From positions 7,068,001 through 7,132,000 of the forward strand of contig BSBN01000763.1 of the NCBI GenBank assembly GCA_027924645.1: a stretch of DNA of 64,000 nt, read 5' to 3'. Made by a program: the position numbers and the translations under genes. Positions within the stretch are counted from its first letter, which is position 1, and every line of letters begins with the position of its first letter. Of the stretch, positions 34,968 through 45,006 are shown piece after piece. The notes beneath the pieces are model-generated. The model ran no database searches. It was not told the origin of the DNA and was given only the letters and a program-made list of their open reading frames with translations. Source of the stretch: Cunninghamia lanceolata. Lineage: Eukaryota > Streptophyta > Pinopsida > Cupressales > Cupressaceae.

Positions 34968-37900
34968 ATGGCGACACCACAAGTTATTGATATCACTAAG
35001 AGACCACGACCAAAATTTAAGAAACATCCATACAAATTTATAGAAGTCAATCCTGATGGTGCATTTTTGGAAGTGCCCCATGGTGTGATGCATGAGGAAG
35101 ACATTAGGGCTTACATCCACGTTGCCCTAGATGAACACAACAATAGAAAACTTGGGGAATTCTATATCAATTATCAGTGTGGTGAGAGATACGAATTGAA
35201 AGAGGAATACAAAGCCCTAGAAGAGAAGAAATTTATGCAATACATTGATTTTCCATCATTTGCAGAGAACTCATGGGTCTGGTATGTATTGAGCAGAATT
35301 CACGATGAGTTTATGTGTCTTAACACACCATTCATGATCACAAAAGACACTATAAGGGCTGTTACAAGGTTGAATTCTACTGGATCAATGCCTATGTTGA
35401 AATCCGTGAAAAATAGCACAGTGATGGAAGCCATAGGTGCTCAATTTGACAAAAGAGCTTTAACAATGAATGACATTAAAGACCATGCAGTTAGGTTTGC
35501 ATCCATGGTGATCAGTTACAAGATCTACTTCACAAATTGGGAGAACTCTGTCTCTGGTACTGCCATATGCATAGCCTATGAGATGGTTAAGAAGAATGCA
35601 GACTATGACCTTTGTGAGTTGCTCTGGCAACAATTAATGGAAATTTTGAAGAAGACAAAAGAACACAAATATCCCTTCAAGTTTGGTACATTGATCATTT
35701 ACTTATTTTTCTATTTCATGCAAGAATTACTAGAAATGAAGTTGATTTGGTCTAGTAGTCAACCAGTTTCTATACAAATTAGAAACCACTTGAATAGAAT
35801 AGGAAGCTGGGATGCATAGAATGCAGGCCTGTGGGGCTACTTTAAGAATTTTCAAAAGATAATGCAATCTAGGCAAAGAATACTAGAGAAATTAGTTTTG
35901 AGAAATACAAGAATGATATATGTTTTATTGTAAACAAAGATCAATGCATGATGGAGGCTGTTGAGCCTAGGACATTCTGGGTCCTTCCAATGGGTTATGA
36001 AGTGGCTAAAACTATACTGGATGGTTATGCTGAGCTCATGTTGAGCAAACCCAGGGACACTAATGAGGCAAGGTTTGGTACCTATAAGGAGTTATCCATA
36101 AAAGTTCATGTTGAACTAAGAAATCTAGAAACTCAGAAAAAGATGAAGAAAATGGTAGAGGAATATGCCCAGAGCATAGGACTTACTAAAGAAGAGATTG
36201 CTAAAATAAGAGCAAGGGCTGAAGTAGTTAGGGCAGCTGAAAAAATGAAGCAAGGTGAGCCTGAAAAGGCTCTGGAAGAGTCTGAGAGGAAGGAGAAGGA
36301 GCCTGTGATAACAAGGAAAAGAACAAGAAGTAAAACTTCTACTCAAACTACTATTGCATCCTCTGATCCCACACCTTCTGTGAGTGTGGAAGCACTTGCA
36401 AAGGAAACCACTACAAAAGTGCATAAAAGAATGAAAACCAAGGGGAAAAGAATGTATGTGAGTATTGGAGTTGATGATGAGGAGACTGAGTTAGATGAGG
36501 AAGTGAAGAAAATGAAATTTAAGGCTACTAAAGCCTCTGGGAGCAGAAAGGAGAAGCCCTCCAGTAAGGGTTAGAATTAAAAACCCAAGACAAGATGAGA
36601 CTGAGAAAGGAGAAGCTACAATAAATTTGGAGGATGTCTTGAAGGCTATAACAGTTGATGGAAATCTAAAGCCTATATCTCAATTGTATGATGATTATGA
36701 TGATGCAAACAAAGGCATCATTGAGACTGTTGTAATTAGATATTTGGAGATGTACAATAGAGCTCTTATTAAGGTGATTACAAATCTCCCTGACACCCTT
36801 GTGTGTATAATGTCTTCCAAGAAGGAAGCATCAATGGCTAAAGATGTGGAGGTAAGAGAAAATGCATTGCTAAAAATTTATCTAGATGTAACTCCTGAGG
36901 AGAGAACCAAAGTCTTCAAGATCCTTGGAGATTAAATTGAAATAAAGACGAGGATCAACACTCTAATGTCAGGGAACATAGAGAAATTTGTGAAGGACAC
37001 AAAGCAAATAATACTTGATATCCTAAAAGATCTTAACATCCCAACTATCTATGAAAAAGAAGAACAAAACATTGGTGATGACAGTTCTTTACCGGAAGTT
37101 AGTCCTGATCAAGGTTTAAATCAAACAAAGACTCCTCCAGTAAGCCTAGGAAAAGGTGAAGAGATAAAAGAGCAAGAAGAAGATAAATCTCCTCAGAATG
37201 TTGAAACCCCTGCGGAGCAAAAAGACGTTGATGATCTAGATGAACAAACTAAGAAGAACCCTTCTCCGAGACAAAACATTGATGAACAATAGGCTATGGA
37301 CCTAGAACCACCGAAGTAGAATCAAGAAGAAGTGTCTGATGATATGGAAAGAGACACTGCTGCCACATAGGATTCGATAAATACTATCAAGAAAATTTTG
37401 GAGAAACAACAAGGAACACAAGTTATAGATACACCTGAGTTTCTACAAGGTCCAATCAACTTGGACTCAATATCTCCCTTACAAAAGTTGAAACTAGGAT
37501 CAATTATACAGGCCAAAGCTCAAGAAGAAATTTTGAAATCCTATGTCCAAGACAGTGAGCTCATTGATAAGGCATTTGATGTATTAGATAAATTGATGCT
37601 TGGATTGCAGAAAGATACAACACTTGCACCATTTGAGCAACTCAAAGGGCTCATAAACTATGTAAGTACTCATTTTGAATCCTTTGAAATAGTAGCAGAT
37701 ACAAAGGTTAGAGCAGAAATCAGTGATAAGAGGCTAGTTGAGCTAAAGGATAAGATAGCTAAAGATGCAATTTTGTTAGATAACAGCATCAAGAATATAG
37801 AGACCACCATTAAGGATGCAAGTGATATATACAAATTTTGTCTATCTTGGCCTAAGTCAACAAAAGAGTTGAAGGAGAAAATAGATGAATTAGAGCTTGA

Positions 37901-38261
37901 CTTGTTAAAAATCTTTGAAAACTTTGACCCAGCAACTGACTCCATCTCAAACAAAAGGTCAAAAATAGAAGGTATTCATGCACAAATAAACAGTCCACAG
38001 AATAAGAAAAAGGCCACTAAAACTAGAATGTGTCAAGTAAGAGAAATAATAGAATTCAAGCTTGATCCTATGATTGGTCTACAAGTAGAGGCAGTAAGGA
38101 TAAAGGCAATAGCTATTGTGCCTACAACTGTTGATAAGGCAGAAGAGTTGATGTTTCAAGCAAATGGAAACACTCAAATTTTGAATAGTGCCAAAACCAA
38201 ATGGGATGGAGAGATATCTCAATTAAAAGTCATATACTCAGACATGCTCTCCACTTTTTAG
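34968..38261 (+). pseudogene. ORF2, old copy (frameshifts and stops)
   Basis: Collinear with the 995-codon ORF2 at 42019 over almost its whole length, starting MATPQVIDITKRPRP (young copy MATPNIVKISDRPRP). The first 283 codons are open, then come a TAG at 35817 and frameshifts near 35.9 and 36.6 kb; later open segments lie at 36627-36935, 36966-37292 and 37398-38261. Its C-terminal segment extends about 80 residues beyond the point where the young copy runs into LTR sequence, so it records the original end of the protein (TAG 38259). An acidic and basic linker and helical segments are visible. Function is unknown and the copy is non-functional. Confidence 0.75.
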
Positions 38262-38355
38262 TTAGTAAACTATTGATTACACCTATACATATGTGGCTAA
38301 GTATAACAGTTTTGCAATACAATTTTGTTACTTGTACATACACCTTTGCTATTGA

Positions 38356-38492
38356 TGTCAAAGGGGGAGAAGAAGATCTAGAGAAAAATGGCCAAACATC
38401 TTAAGGGAAGAAGAAAAATAGAGTGTACATAGTAAGGGGGAGCATGTAAGCATTTTTCACTAAGTGTTTCCATCAACGTCAAAGGGGGAGAT
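38356..38492 (+). other. Polypurine tracts before the 3' LTR
   Basis: Three tracts, GTCAAAGGGGGAGAAGAAG (38358-38376), AGTAAGGGGGAGC (38431-38443) and TCAAAGGGGGAGAT (38479-38492); the last abuts the LTR and is the expected plus-strand primer. Multiple tracts of this form occur in SIRE-like Copia elements. Confidence 0.8.
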
Positions 38493-39583
38493 TGTTGGCA
38501 ACATGTCAAGAGACACTACTAATATGTTGGAGACTTAATGTTGTCATTCATGGCAACAATCAAACATGATTTGTAACAGTTCTTGAGACAAAGTTGTGTG
38601 TAGCTTTTTGGTCCGGAAAGACTAAGCCAAAATAGACTAAGTGTTGGCAGCTTACCAAGACAATGATAGTGATTTAGTTGATACTCCTCTGCAAATTAAG
38701 ATCTTGCTATGCGGTTCTAGTATGTTATACTTAGATGTTATAAAATATTGAATCCTAAGTTTCATGTTTTGACAATCTTCAGAAGTCATATTTCAAATTG
38801 CCTAAGTCCAGTAAGTAGAGTGCAGTGTGGAACAATGCAAAACACTTGAGTAATTCACTCCACATTCCTCCGCTATTGATTATTTTGATATGTGATTTGA
38901 AGGTGTTGTAAACACATATGATAACTATCTAATTCTAGATTTATAGTATCTAAAGTCCACCGGAAGATCATTTACAAGCTTCCAAGTTTCGACAGTCAAT
39001 TTGACAGTGTTTAACTAAGACAGAGGTAATGTTGGCAAGAGACACTATATGGATTCATGGTTGTTGTCATTGATGGCAACAAAGGTCATCCCACATATCC
39101 GCAAGTCATGATGTGTCTCTACCGGAAGTCAGAATAAAGAATGTTGTGGTCCGGTGAAGAAGAACAGAGCATGTGGCAAGGTCCGACAGATTGGTCCGGA
39201 CCTCTTAGAGGAAGTGTCTTGGTGCAGTGCGGATTTGGGGAAGTCAAGAGGACTACCTTGAGTGGTATATTCCAAGGATTTAGCCTCCGGTGATGGACAA
39301 GGAAAAAGATATGAATGGTTGAGTACCAGATTCCTGAGAGACAGTGAAAACAGAGGAAGAACTGACTGACAGAGTATCAGACTGCTTTCCGGATGTGTTA
39401 CTGTTGATGACAGAGGTTGTGAAGGCATGAATCATGTTTGGCCGACATGATTAATGATATCTACAAGTATATGCTTGATCCGCATTGCTTGGTGAGGAAG
39501 GATTCAGCCGACAGAATGAGAGTTTATAAGAAACTAGACTGTTCCGGATGCCGACTAGAAAGGTGATGAAATTACTTGTGCGG

Positions 39584-39593
39584 ATATATATAG
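39584..39593 (+). promoter_or_regulatory. TATA box of the young LTR
   Basis: ATATATATAG in a mixed-composition U3 region; the same sequence is in the 3' LTR at about 45024. Transcription would start some 30 bp downstream. Position and sequence fit a plant LTR promoter, but no transcript evidence is available here. Confidence 0.55.
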
Positions 39594-39822
39594 AGGATGG
39601 ATTTAGTTGTGAAGTGTGGTGTTGTTGTGGAGTTGTATGCGAATAAGTCCAGATAAGAGTAGAGGTAGCAAAAAGGATCCGGTATGTGAAAGATAGCAAA
39701 ATAAAGAACAGAGGAAAGATGAAGTGCAGCAGATCAGTATACTGAGCCTAACCGGAACTGAACTCTAGCATATACAGATGCTTCCAATCAGTTCAAGACT
39801 GTGATTCTCATCACTTTGTAGA

Positions 39823-39905
39823 CAGTGTGTCTTCTTGTAGGCAGTGGGCCTCTTGTGAGCAGTGTGCTCGGGCAGTGAGCCCTAATTGGCAAGTGCCATT
39901 CTTGT
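39823..39905 (+). repeat. Short GGCAGTGxGCC repeats in the LTR
   Basis: About five degenerate units (ACAGTGTGTC, GGCAGTGGGCC, AGCAGTGTGCT, GGCAGTGAGCC, GGCAAGTGCC). Versions occur at the same place in the old LTRs and, on the minus strand, at 12785-12935. Confidence 0.7.
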
Positions 39906-40123
39906 AATTTCCTATTCTTCTAACAGAGAATAATTTTGGGTTAATCACCCCGTGGTTTTCTCCCTTAACAGGGTTTCCACGTCAAAAATACTGTGTCATG
40001 TGTTTCTTATTTCATGGTTAATGTTTTGTGTTTGATTTGATGCTGCATCAATTAAAAGGAAAGTTCAATAAGGGAAATAATTAGGATAACTGATTCACCC
40101 CCCCCCTCTCAGTTATCAACAAT

Positions 40124-40135
40124 TGGTATCAGAGC
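40124..40135 (+). other. Primer-binding site of the young element
   Basis: TGGTATCAGAGC, a perfect match to the complement of the plant initiator tRNA-Met 3' end, two bases after the LTR. Confidence 0.95.
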
Positions 40136-40186
40136 TAAGTTCCTCCTAATAGAGCCTAACAGCTTGAGGAAGATCTGGGATTTCAA

Positions 40187-41365
40187 ATGGATGCATATGG
40201 TTTAAGAGAGCAACTCAAGACTGCTCTTGAGGATCTTGAACAGTCAAATTCTGAAGTCAGTGAATTAAAGGAAAGACTCAAACAGGCTGATGAATTCATG
40301 AGAGAATTAAAAGACAAATTAAGTCTCTCTATGAAAAAGAGAAAGGAGCTGCTTCAACAGTTGGCAAGACAAAGTGAAGAAAGCAATACAAATGAAGAAT
40401 TGACTGAGCAAACCAAGTTATGTGAAAAGTTATCAAAAGAAGTCATTATGTTAAGACATGAAATGGAATCAGGAACTATAAAGTTTACTCAAGAGATTGA
40501 AGAAAAAAGAAAGGCTGAAGACAATCTAAGACAATCTCTTAAAGAAAAATCAGAAGAATGCCACCAGATGGACAGGATTATCAGACATCTTGAATCTGAT
40601 CTTGAAGATGCCAAAGATAATGAAGGAAAACTTGAGGATCAAATTGCCTCTCTCAAAAGAGACCTTCAAACAGCAAATGAATATAAAGAGAAATTCAAGA
40701 TAAGTTCTGCTCAACTTGAAGTTCTTCTTGGAAGTCAAAAGAGGACAGATGACAAGTATGGATTGGGATATGAGAAAGGAGAAAGCTCCGGATCCGGTCA
40801 GAAGAATCTTGGATCAGAAAATCCAAGGAACAGGCCTAGAAGACCTCCGGTAAGACAGCCAAATGCTCAAAGATATCCATCCTTCAATGGATACTGCCAC
40901 AGCTGCAACCACTTTGGTCACAAAGCTGATCAGTGTAGAATGAGAATCAATCAGATTAATTCATCCTTCTCCGGACAGTGCTTCAACTGCAAAAGGTATG
41001 GACACAAATCCCATGAATGCAGAATTATGCAAGTAAACAAATCATTCAAAGGTAGATGCTTCACATGCAATAGAATAGGTCATAGGGCTAATCAATGCAG
41101 ATCAAGAGGATATCAGTCAAATATGCAAAGAAATGTTATTTGCCAAATCTGCAATAGGTCCGGTCATAATGCTAAAGTCTGCAGAAACAAGAATCAGGAC
41201 AAAAGAGGTCCGGTGTATAATCAGAATCAAGACAAGGGTAAACAAAAGATGAATGCGGATGAGGTTAGGAATCAGATGAGCAAGATTTGGGTGAAGAAAA
41301 GTTCAGAGAATGTAGAGGTCGGATCCGCACCAGGCTCTGGTGCTGATATCTCTTCCGGAAATTAA
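40187..41365 (+). CDS. ORF1: coiled-coil protein with four CCHC zinc knuckles (Gag-like)
   Basis: 392 residues, intact, ATG 40187 to TAA. Residues 1-190 are a long charged heptad-like coiled coil. GLGYEKGESSGSG at about 192-204, a phrase common in plant Copia Gag proteins, leads to an Arg/Pro-rich basic stretch. Four evenly spaced CX2CX4HX4C knuckles follow at 237-250, 265-278, 291-304 and 319-332. The tail is Ser/Gly-rich. Knuckles of this kind bind RNA in Gag proteins; the coiled coil probably drives assembly. Four knuckles is unusual, since plant Gag normally has one or two. The start is the first ATG after the primer site. No protease or pol follows, so it is a free Gag-like product. The role is inferred from position and motifs. 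Confidence 0.88.
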   Translation: MDAYGLREQLKTALEDLEQSNSEVSELKERLKQADEFMRELKDKLSLSMKKRKELLQQLARQSEESNTNEELTEQTKLCEKLSKEVIMLRHEMESGTIKFTQEIEEKRKAEDNLRQSLKEKSEECHQMDRIIRHLESDLEDAKDNEGKLEDQIASLKRDLQTANEYKEKFKISSAQLEVLLGSQKRTDDKYGLGYEKGESSGSGQKNLGSENPRNRPRRPPVRQPNAQRYPSFNGYCHSCNHFGHKADQCRMRINQINSSFSGQCFNCKRYGHKSHECRIMQVNKSFKGRCFTCNRIGHRANQCRSRGYQSNMQRNVICQICNRSGHNAKVCRNKNQDKRGPVYNQNQDKGKQKMNADEVRNQMSKIWVKKSSENVEVGSAPGSGADISSGN

Positions 41366-42018
41366 AAAGTGAGCTCAGGCTCAGGGGGAGACTCAAAGAA
41401 AATCTTGTTCCCCCAGCCAAACAAGTGGTGTCGGATGTGGCACAAGATGCGGATCAAAGGGTTTGTAGATATGAGTCTTGAGATACTTCAGTTAAGTTTT
41501 CAAAGGTCCGCATGGAGTTATGAAGAAGCTGTGATCGATCAAATAAGACCTGTTCAGGGAGATGCTCCGGTATGATAAAGGATTACAAAAAGGTCTGGAA
41601 AGATCCGGAAATGCACTATCTTGTTCTGCGGATTGGACAGAGTGTTTGGGATGTTCTTGCAATATGTTACCTCGATTCATTCATGATTGAAAGATCCGGA
41701 TGATATCCACAGATCAGGACTAATCCGGGATACTCCAAACTATCTAGACAAGGCAAACCGGAATGATGTAGGTGAAGCATTTATTGCAGACAGATATTAG
41801 GGTTCGCGGAGCAATTTAAGGGATTTCTCAAAGGACATTTGCTCATTCTGCACTCGAGAAGAAGCGAAAAGTGGAGCTCTGCAACAAGGTTCATCAAGCA
41901 CACCAAGGATCTCCTGCCGAAGCTATTGCATAAAGAAATCAATCCAACCACTCCGTGCAAACCGAAGGCGCATAAGGTATTCTCCGTTTTTCATTACCTC
42001 ACTGCAAATCTTTGAAGA
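41366..42018 (+). other. Inter-ORF region of the young element
   Basis: About 650 bp. GGCTCAGGGGGAGA (41379-41392) lies just after ORF1 and is conserved in the old copy, a candidate internal polypurine tract. The rest would be the leader of ORF2, with many short ATGs, so ORF2 is probably made from a spliced or second message. Splice sites were not determined. Confidence 0.5.
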
Positions 42019-45006
42019 ATGGCTACTCCAAACATAGTTAAGATCTCTGATAGACCTCGCCCCTCATTCAAGAAACATCCCTACAAATCATTGGAGGTAG
42101 ATCCACTAGGAGCCTTCTCTAGTGTTCCCCACGGAGTTTTACATACCGAAGACATTAGGGTTTACATACATGCAAGCATTGAAGAATTTGGGGAATTCAA
42201 ATTAAGAGACCTCTATCACAAGCAACTGATAGACAATGCTTTTGAGCTTAAACCAGAGTATAAGGATATCCAGAAGAAACAATTTGAGCAATTTATTCAT
42301 TTCCCCTGCTTTGAAGAAGATGAATGGGTCCGGTATGTACTGAGCAGGATGCATGACAACTTTCTATGGCTAGATAGACCCTGCAAGATCACAAAAGAGG
42401 CAATTAGAGCAGTAACTGGTCTATACTCTTCCGGAGGGGTACCTATCCTCAAATCTGTCAAGAACAACATTGTAACTGAGGCCACCAGATCAAAATTTGA
42501 TAAGAGGGCAATGACCATTGAAGACATCTCGGATCCGGATATCAAATATGCATCAATGATAATAGGATACAAGATCTATCACTCCAGCAGGGAGAATTCT
42601 GTATCCGGAACTGCAGTATACACTGCCTATGAGATGCTAAGAAAGAATGCAGAGTATGATCTCTGCGAACTACTGCTAAGCCAATTAATGGAAAATATAC
42701 AGAAAATCAAGAAGGATAAGAAGAATTCCTTTAAGTATGGTACTCTTATTGTATGTCTATTCTTCTACTTCATGAATGAGCTACCCGGAACAAGTGGATG
42801 GGTATGGCAGAATGACAAACCTGTTGCAGTCCAGATAAGAGACTATCTGCATGGACTTGGGGATGCAAAAGCGAGAAATACAGCTCTATGGGGATACTTC
42901 AAAAACTTTCAGAGCATGATGCAAGCAAGAGAGAGAATTCCCCAGTCTCTTGTTGAAAAATACAAAGACTCAGTGTGCTTTATGGTTGACACTGATCAGT
43001 GCCTAATGGAGGCAGTAGAGCCAAGGACTGTCTGGATCATGCCCATGGGGTATGAAGTAGATGAACAGATAGTGGAGCTGCATGTTCAACACATGCTAAG
43101 TCAGCCCAAAGATCCTAAGGCAGAAAGGTTTGGAACCTTTGAGGAGCTGAGTGTAAAAATACATGTAGAACTCAGGGAACCTGAGATTAAAAGAAAGGTG
43201 AGAAAAGAAGTAGAGCACATTGCTCAAGGCCTAGGCATCTCAAAGGAGGCACTTGATGCCAGCTGGGAAAAGAGGAGGAAGGCCGAGGAAGAAGAGAAAA
43301 GTAAAGAAAGTGCTCCGGTTGGAGCTCCCACCCGGACCAGATCATCAAAGAGATCTGCACCTCCCTCAACCAAAAGTTCAAAACTGGAAGTTCAGGCATC
43401 CGGTAAGAGATCCAAGACAAAAGCCACAAGGGCTTATGGAAGCCAAAAGGATGAAGAGGAAATAGAATCAGATGAGGGAGTAAGAGAAATAAAGAAACAG
43501 AAGAAGAAAGGATCCGGTAAGCCCTCCACAGGCCAAGGCAAGGATGAAACGGCAGAGGTAACTGTTGAAAAGCCCACTCTATCTCTAGAGAGCATAATCA
43601 AGTCGGTCACGGTGGATGGAAACCTTCAACCAATGACTGAATCCTATGATGACTTCAGTGAGGCCGACCAAAAGACTCTGCAGGAGGCCACAGTAAAATA
43701 TCTTAACATATATAATAAGGCTTTCATTGAAATAATATCTCTTATTCCTAAAAGCCTAGAAAAGGAAATGGAAGTAAGAAAGAATAATGCTCATGCTAAA
43801 GATCTTGAGATCCGGGAGCAGATAGCTATTCAGCTATATCCTCAAATTGATCCCAAGACAATGAACATTATCTTCAAGGACTGCAAAGATGAGTTCAGAA
43901 GCAAAGCCAGGATGAATCAACTCATGCTTGGTGAGACTGACAAAGTGGCCCAAGAAACAGAAGAGATCCTCCGGAAGGCCTTCAAAAGGTTCAATCTTCC
44001 TGTTGTAGAGGATTTAGGTACAGAAACAGCTGAGGACTTGGGACCCTCTGCTCCAGAAGAAGTGGCCCATGAACAAGCTAGCATCTCTCCTCCGGTCTCC
44101 CCTACAGTCTCCGGATCCAAAGAAGAAGAGCAATTACAGGAGAAGGAAGCAGTGGTGAAAGACAAAGAGGTTGACAGTTCTAAGACTGCAGAAGAAAAGA
44201 AACATCTGTCTTCGGCAAGAGACACTGCACAAACTGTTCAACAATTTTTGAGCAAAGAAACTCTAGAGATTGATGAACCGGAGCTTCTAAAAGGTCCATT
44301 TGATTTTGACTCTCTCTCTCCGGTACAAACAATGAAGATAGCCTCATTTGCAAATGCCAAGGCAAATGAAAAGCTCCTGAAGTCTCATATGGAAGACTGT
44401 GAGTTGATAGAGGCTGCTTCTGGAGTACTTGTAAAAATCATGCCATCAATCCAGATAGATCCGACAGCCTCCTCTTCCGGTAATCTAAAAACCTTAGTCA
44501 GCAGTGTTGACACACATTTTGATTCTCTAGAAAAATCAGCTGAAGAAAAGGTCCGGAAGGAATTTTTGGATAAAAGATTTTCAGAAATATTAGAATTAAT
44601 CTCTAAGGATAGGAAGATTGTAAACATTGGAATAAGGAGCTTAGAGAATGCTCTTAAGGATGGCGGTGACATCTACAAATTTTGTATATCCTGGTCAAAG
44701 GCAACAGCAGCATTTGACAAGAAAATAAAAGAGGAACAGGATAAGCTACAAAGCTTATCTCAAAGTTTTGATCCTCTCTCTTCCTCTATAATAAATCAAG
44801 AATGTCAGACCATTGCAGTCTTGAATGAAATAAAAAATCTTGAGAAGGAAAGGAAGAACATCACTAACCGGATGGGAGAACTTAGAAGGATTAATGATAT
44901 CTACAAGTATATGCTTGATCCGCATTGCTTGGTGAGGAAGGATTCAGCCGACAGAATGAGAGTTTATAAGAAACTAGACTGTTCCGGATGTCGACTAGAA
45001 AGGTGA
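42019..45006 (+). CDS. ORF2: 995-codon protein of unknown function in an LTR element
   Basis: ATG 42019 to TGA, fully open. Residues 1-400 look globular and helical, with ITKEAIRAVTGL (124-135), a hydrophobic YGTLIVCLFFYFM (240-252) and EAVEPRTVWIMPMGYEVDEQ (331-350). Residues ~405-520 are a Lys/Glu/Ser-rich linker with nuclear-signal-like basic runs. The remainder is helical and partly coiled coil with an acidic Pro-rich break. No reverse transcriptase, integrase, protease or classic envelope features (signal peptide plus C-terminal anchor) are seen. It occupies the place where SIRE-type elements have an envelope-like ORF. The last ~39 codons, from about NDIYKYML, are encoded by LTR sequence after an internal deletion, so this C-terminus is not native. 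Relatives are at 34968 and, diverged, at 16831 and 22497. An intact frame in a young copy suggests it was selected until recently. Confidence 0.85.
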   Translation: MATPNIVKISDRPRPSFKKHPYKSLEVDPLGAFSSVPHGVLHTEDIRVYIHASIEEFGEFKLRDLYHKQLIDNAFELKPEYKDIQKKQFEQFIHFPCFEEDEWVRYVLSRMHDNFLWLDRPCKITKEAIRAVTGLYSSGGVPILKSVKNNIVTEATRSKFDKRAMTIEDISDPDIKYASMIIGYKIYHSSRENSVSGTAVYTAYEMLRKNAEYDLCELLLSQLMENIQKIKKDKKNSFKYGTLIVCLFFYFMNELPGTSGWVWQNDKPVAVQIRDYLHGLGDAKARNTALWGYFKNFQSMMQARERIPQSLVEKYKDSVCFMVDTDQCLMEAVEPRTVWIMPMGYEVDEQIVELHVQHMLSQPKDPKAERFGTFEELSVKIHVELREPEIKRKVRKEVEHIAQGLGISKEALDASWEKRRKAEEEEKSKESAPVGAPTRTRSSKRSAPPSTKSSKLEVQASGKRSKTKATRAYGSQKDEEEIESDEGVREIKKQKKKGSGKPSTGQGKDETAEVTVEKPTLSLESIIKSVTVDGNLQPMTESYDDFSEADQKTLQEATVKYLNIYNKAFIEIISLIPKSLEKEMEVRKNNAHAKDLEIREQIAIQLYPQIDPKTMNIIFKDCKDEFRSKARMNQLMLGETDKVAQETEEILRKAFKRFNLPVVEDLGTETAEDLGPSAPEEVAHEQASISPPVSPTVSGSKEEEQLQEKEAVVKDKEVDSSKTAEEKKHLSSARDTAQTVQQFLSKETLEIDEPELLKGPFDFDSLSPVQTMKIASFANAKANEKLLKSHMEDCELIEAASGVLVKIMPSIQIDPTASSSGNLKTLVSSVDTHFDSLEKSAEEKVRKEFLDKRFSEILELISKDRKIVNIGIRSLENALKDGGDIYKFCISWSKATAAFDKKIKEEQDKLQSLSQSFDPLSSSIINQECQTIAVLNEIKNLEKERKNITNRMGELRRINDIYKYMLDPHCLVRKDSADRMRVYKKLDCSGCRLER

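Larger units (their letters stand above)
39030..40121 (+). repeat. 5' LTR of the young element
   Basis: 1092 bp. It starts TGTTGGCAAGAGACAC, akin to the old LTR start (TGTTGGCAACATGTCAAGAGACAC). It has a TATA box at 39584, GCAGTG-type short repeats at 39823-39905, GGGTTTCCAC near 39970 and a C/T-rich end before ATCAACA. The short frames inside on either strand are not genes. Confidence 0.92.

Noticed and set aside
39129..39699. Minus-strand ORFs in the young LTR
   Set aside because: They overlap LTR U3 and promoter sequence; one is duplicated at 44891-45139 only because the LTR is.
42297..44672. Several 60-100-codon minus-strand frames
   Set aside because: Shadows of the open ORF2 frame.
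42019..45006. ORF2 as a retroviral-type envelope
   Set aside because: The position fits SIRE-like envelope-like ORFs, but there is no signal peptide, and only one short hydrophobic stretch (240-252) mid-domain.
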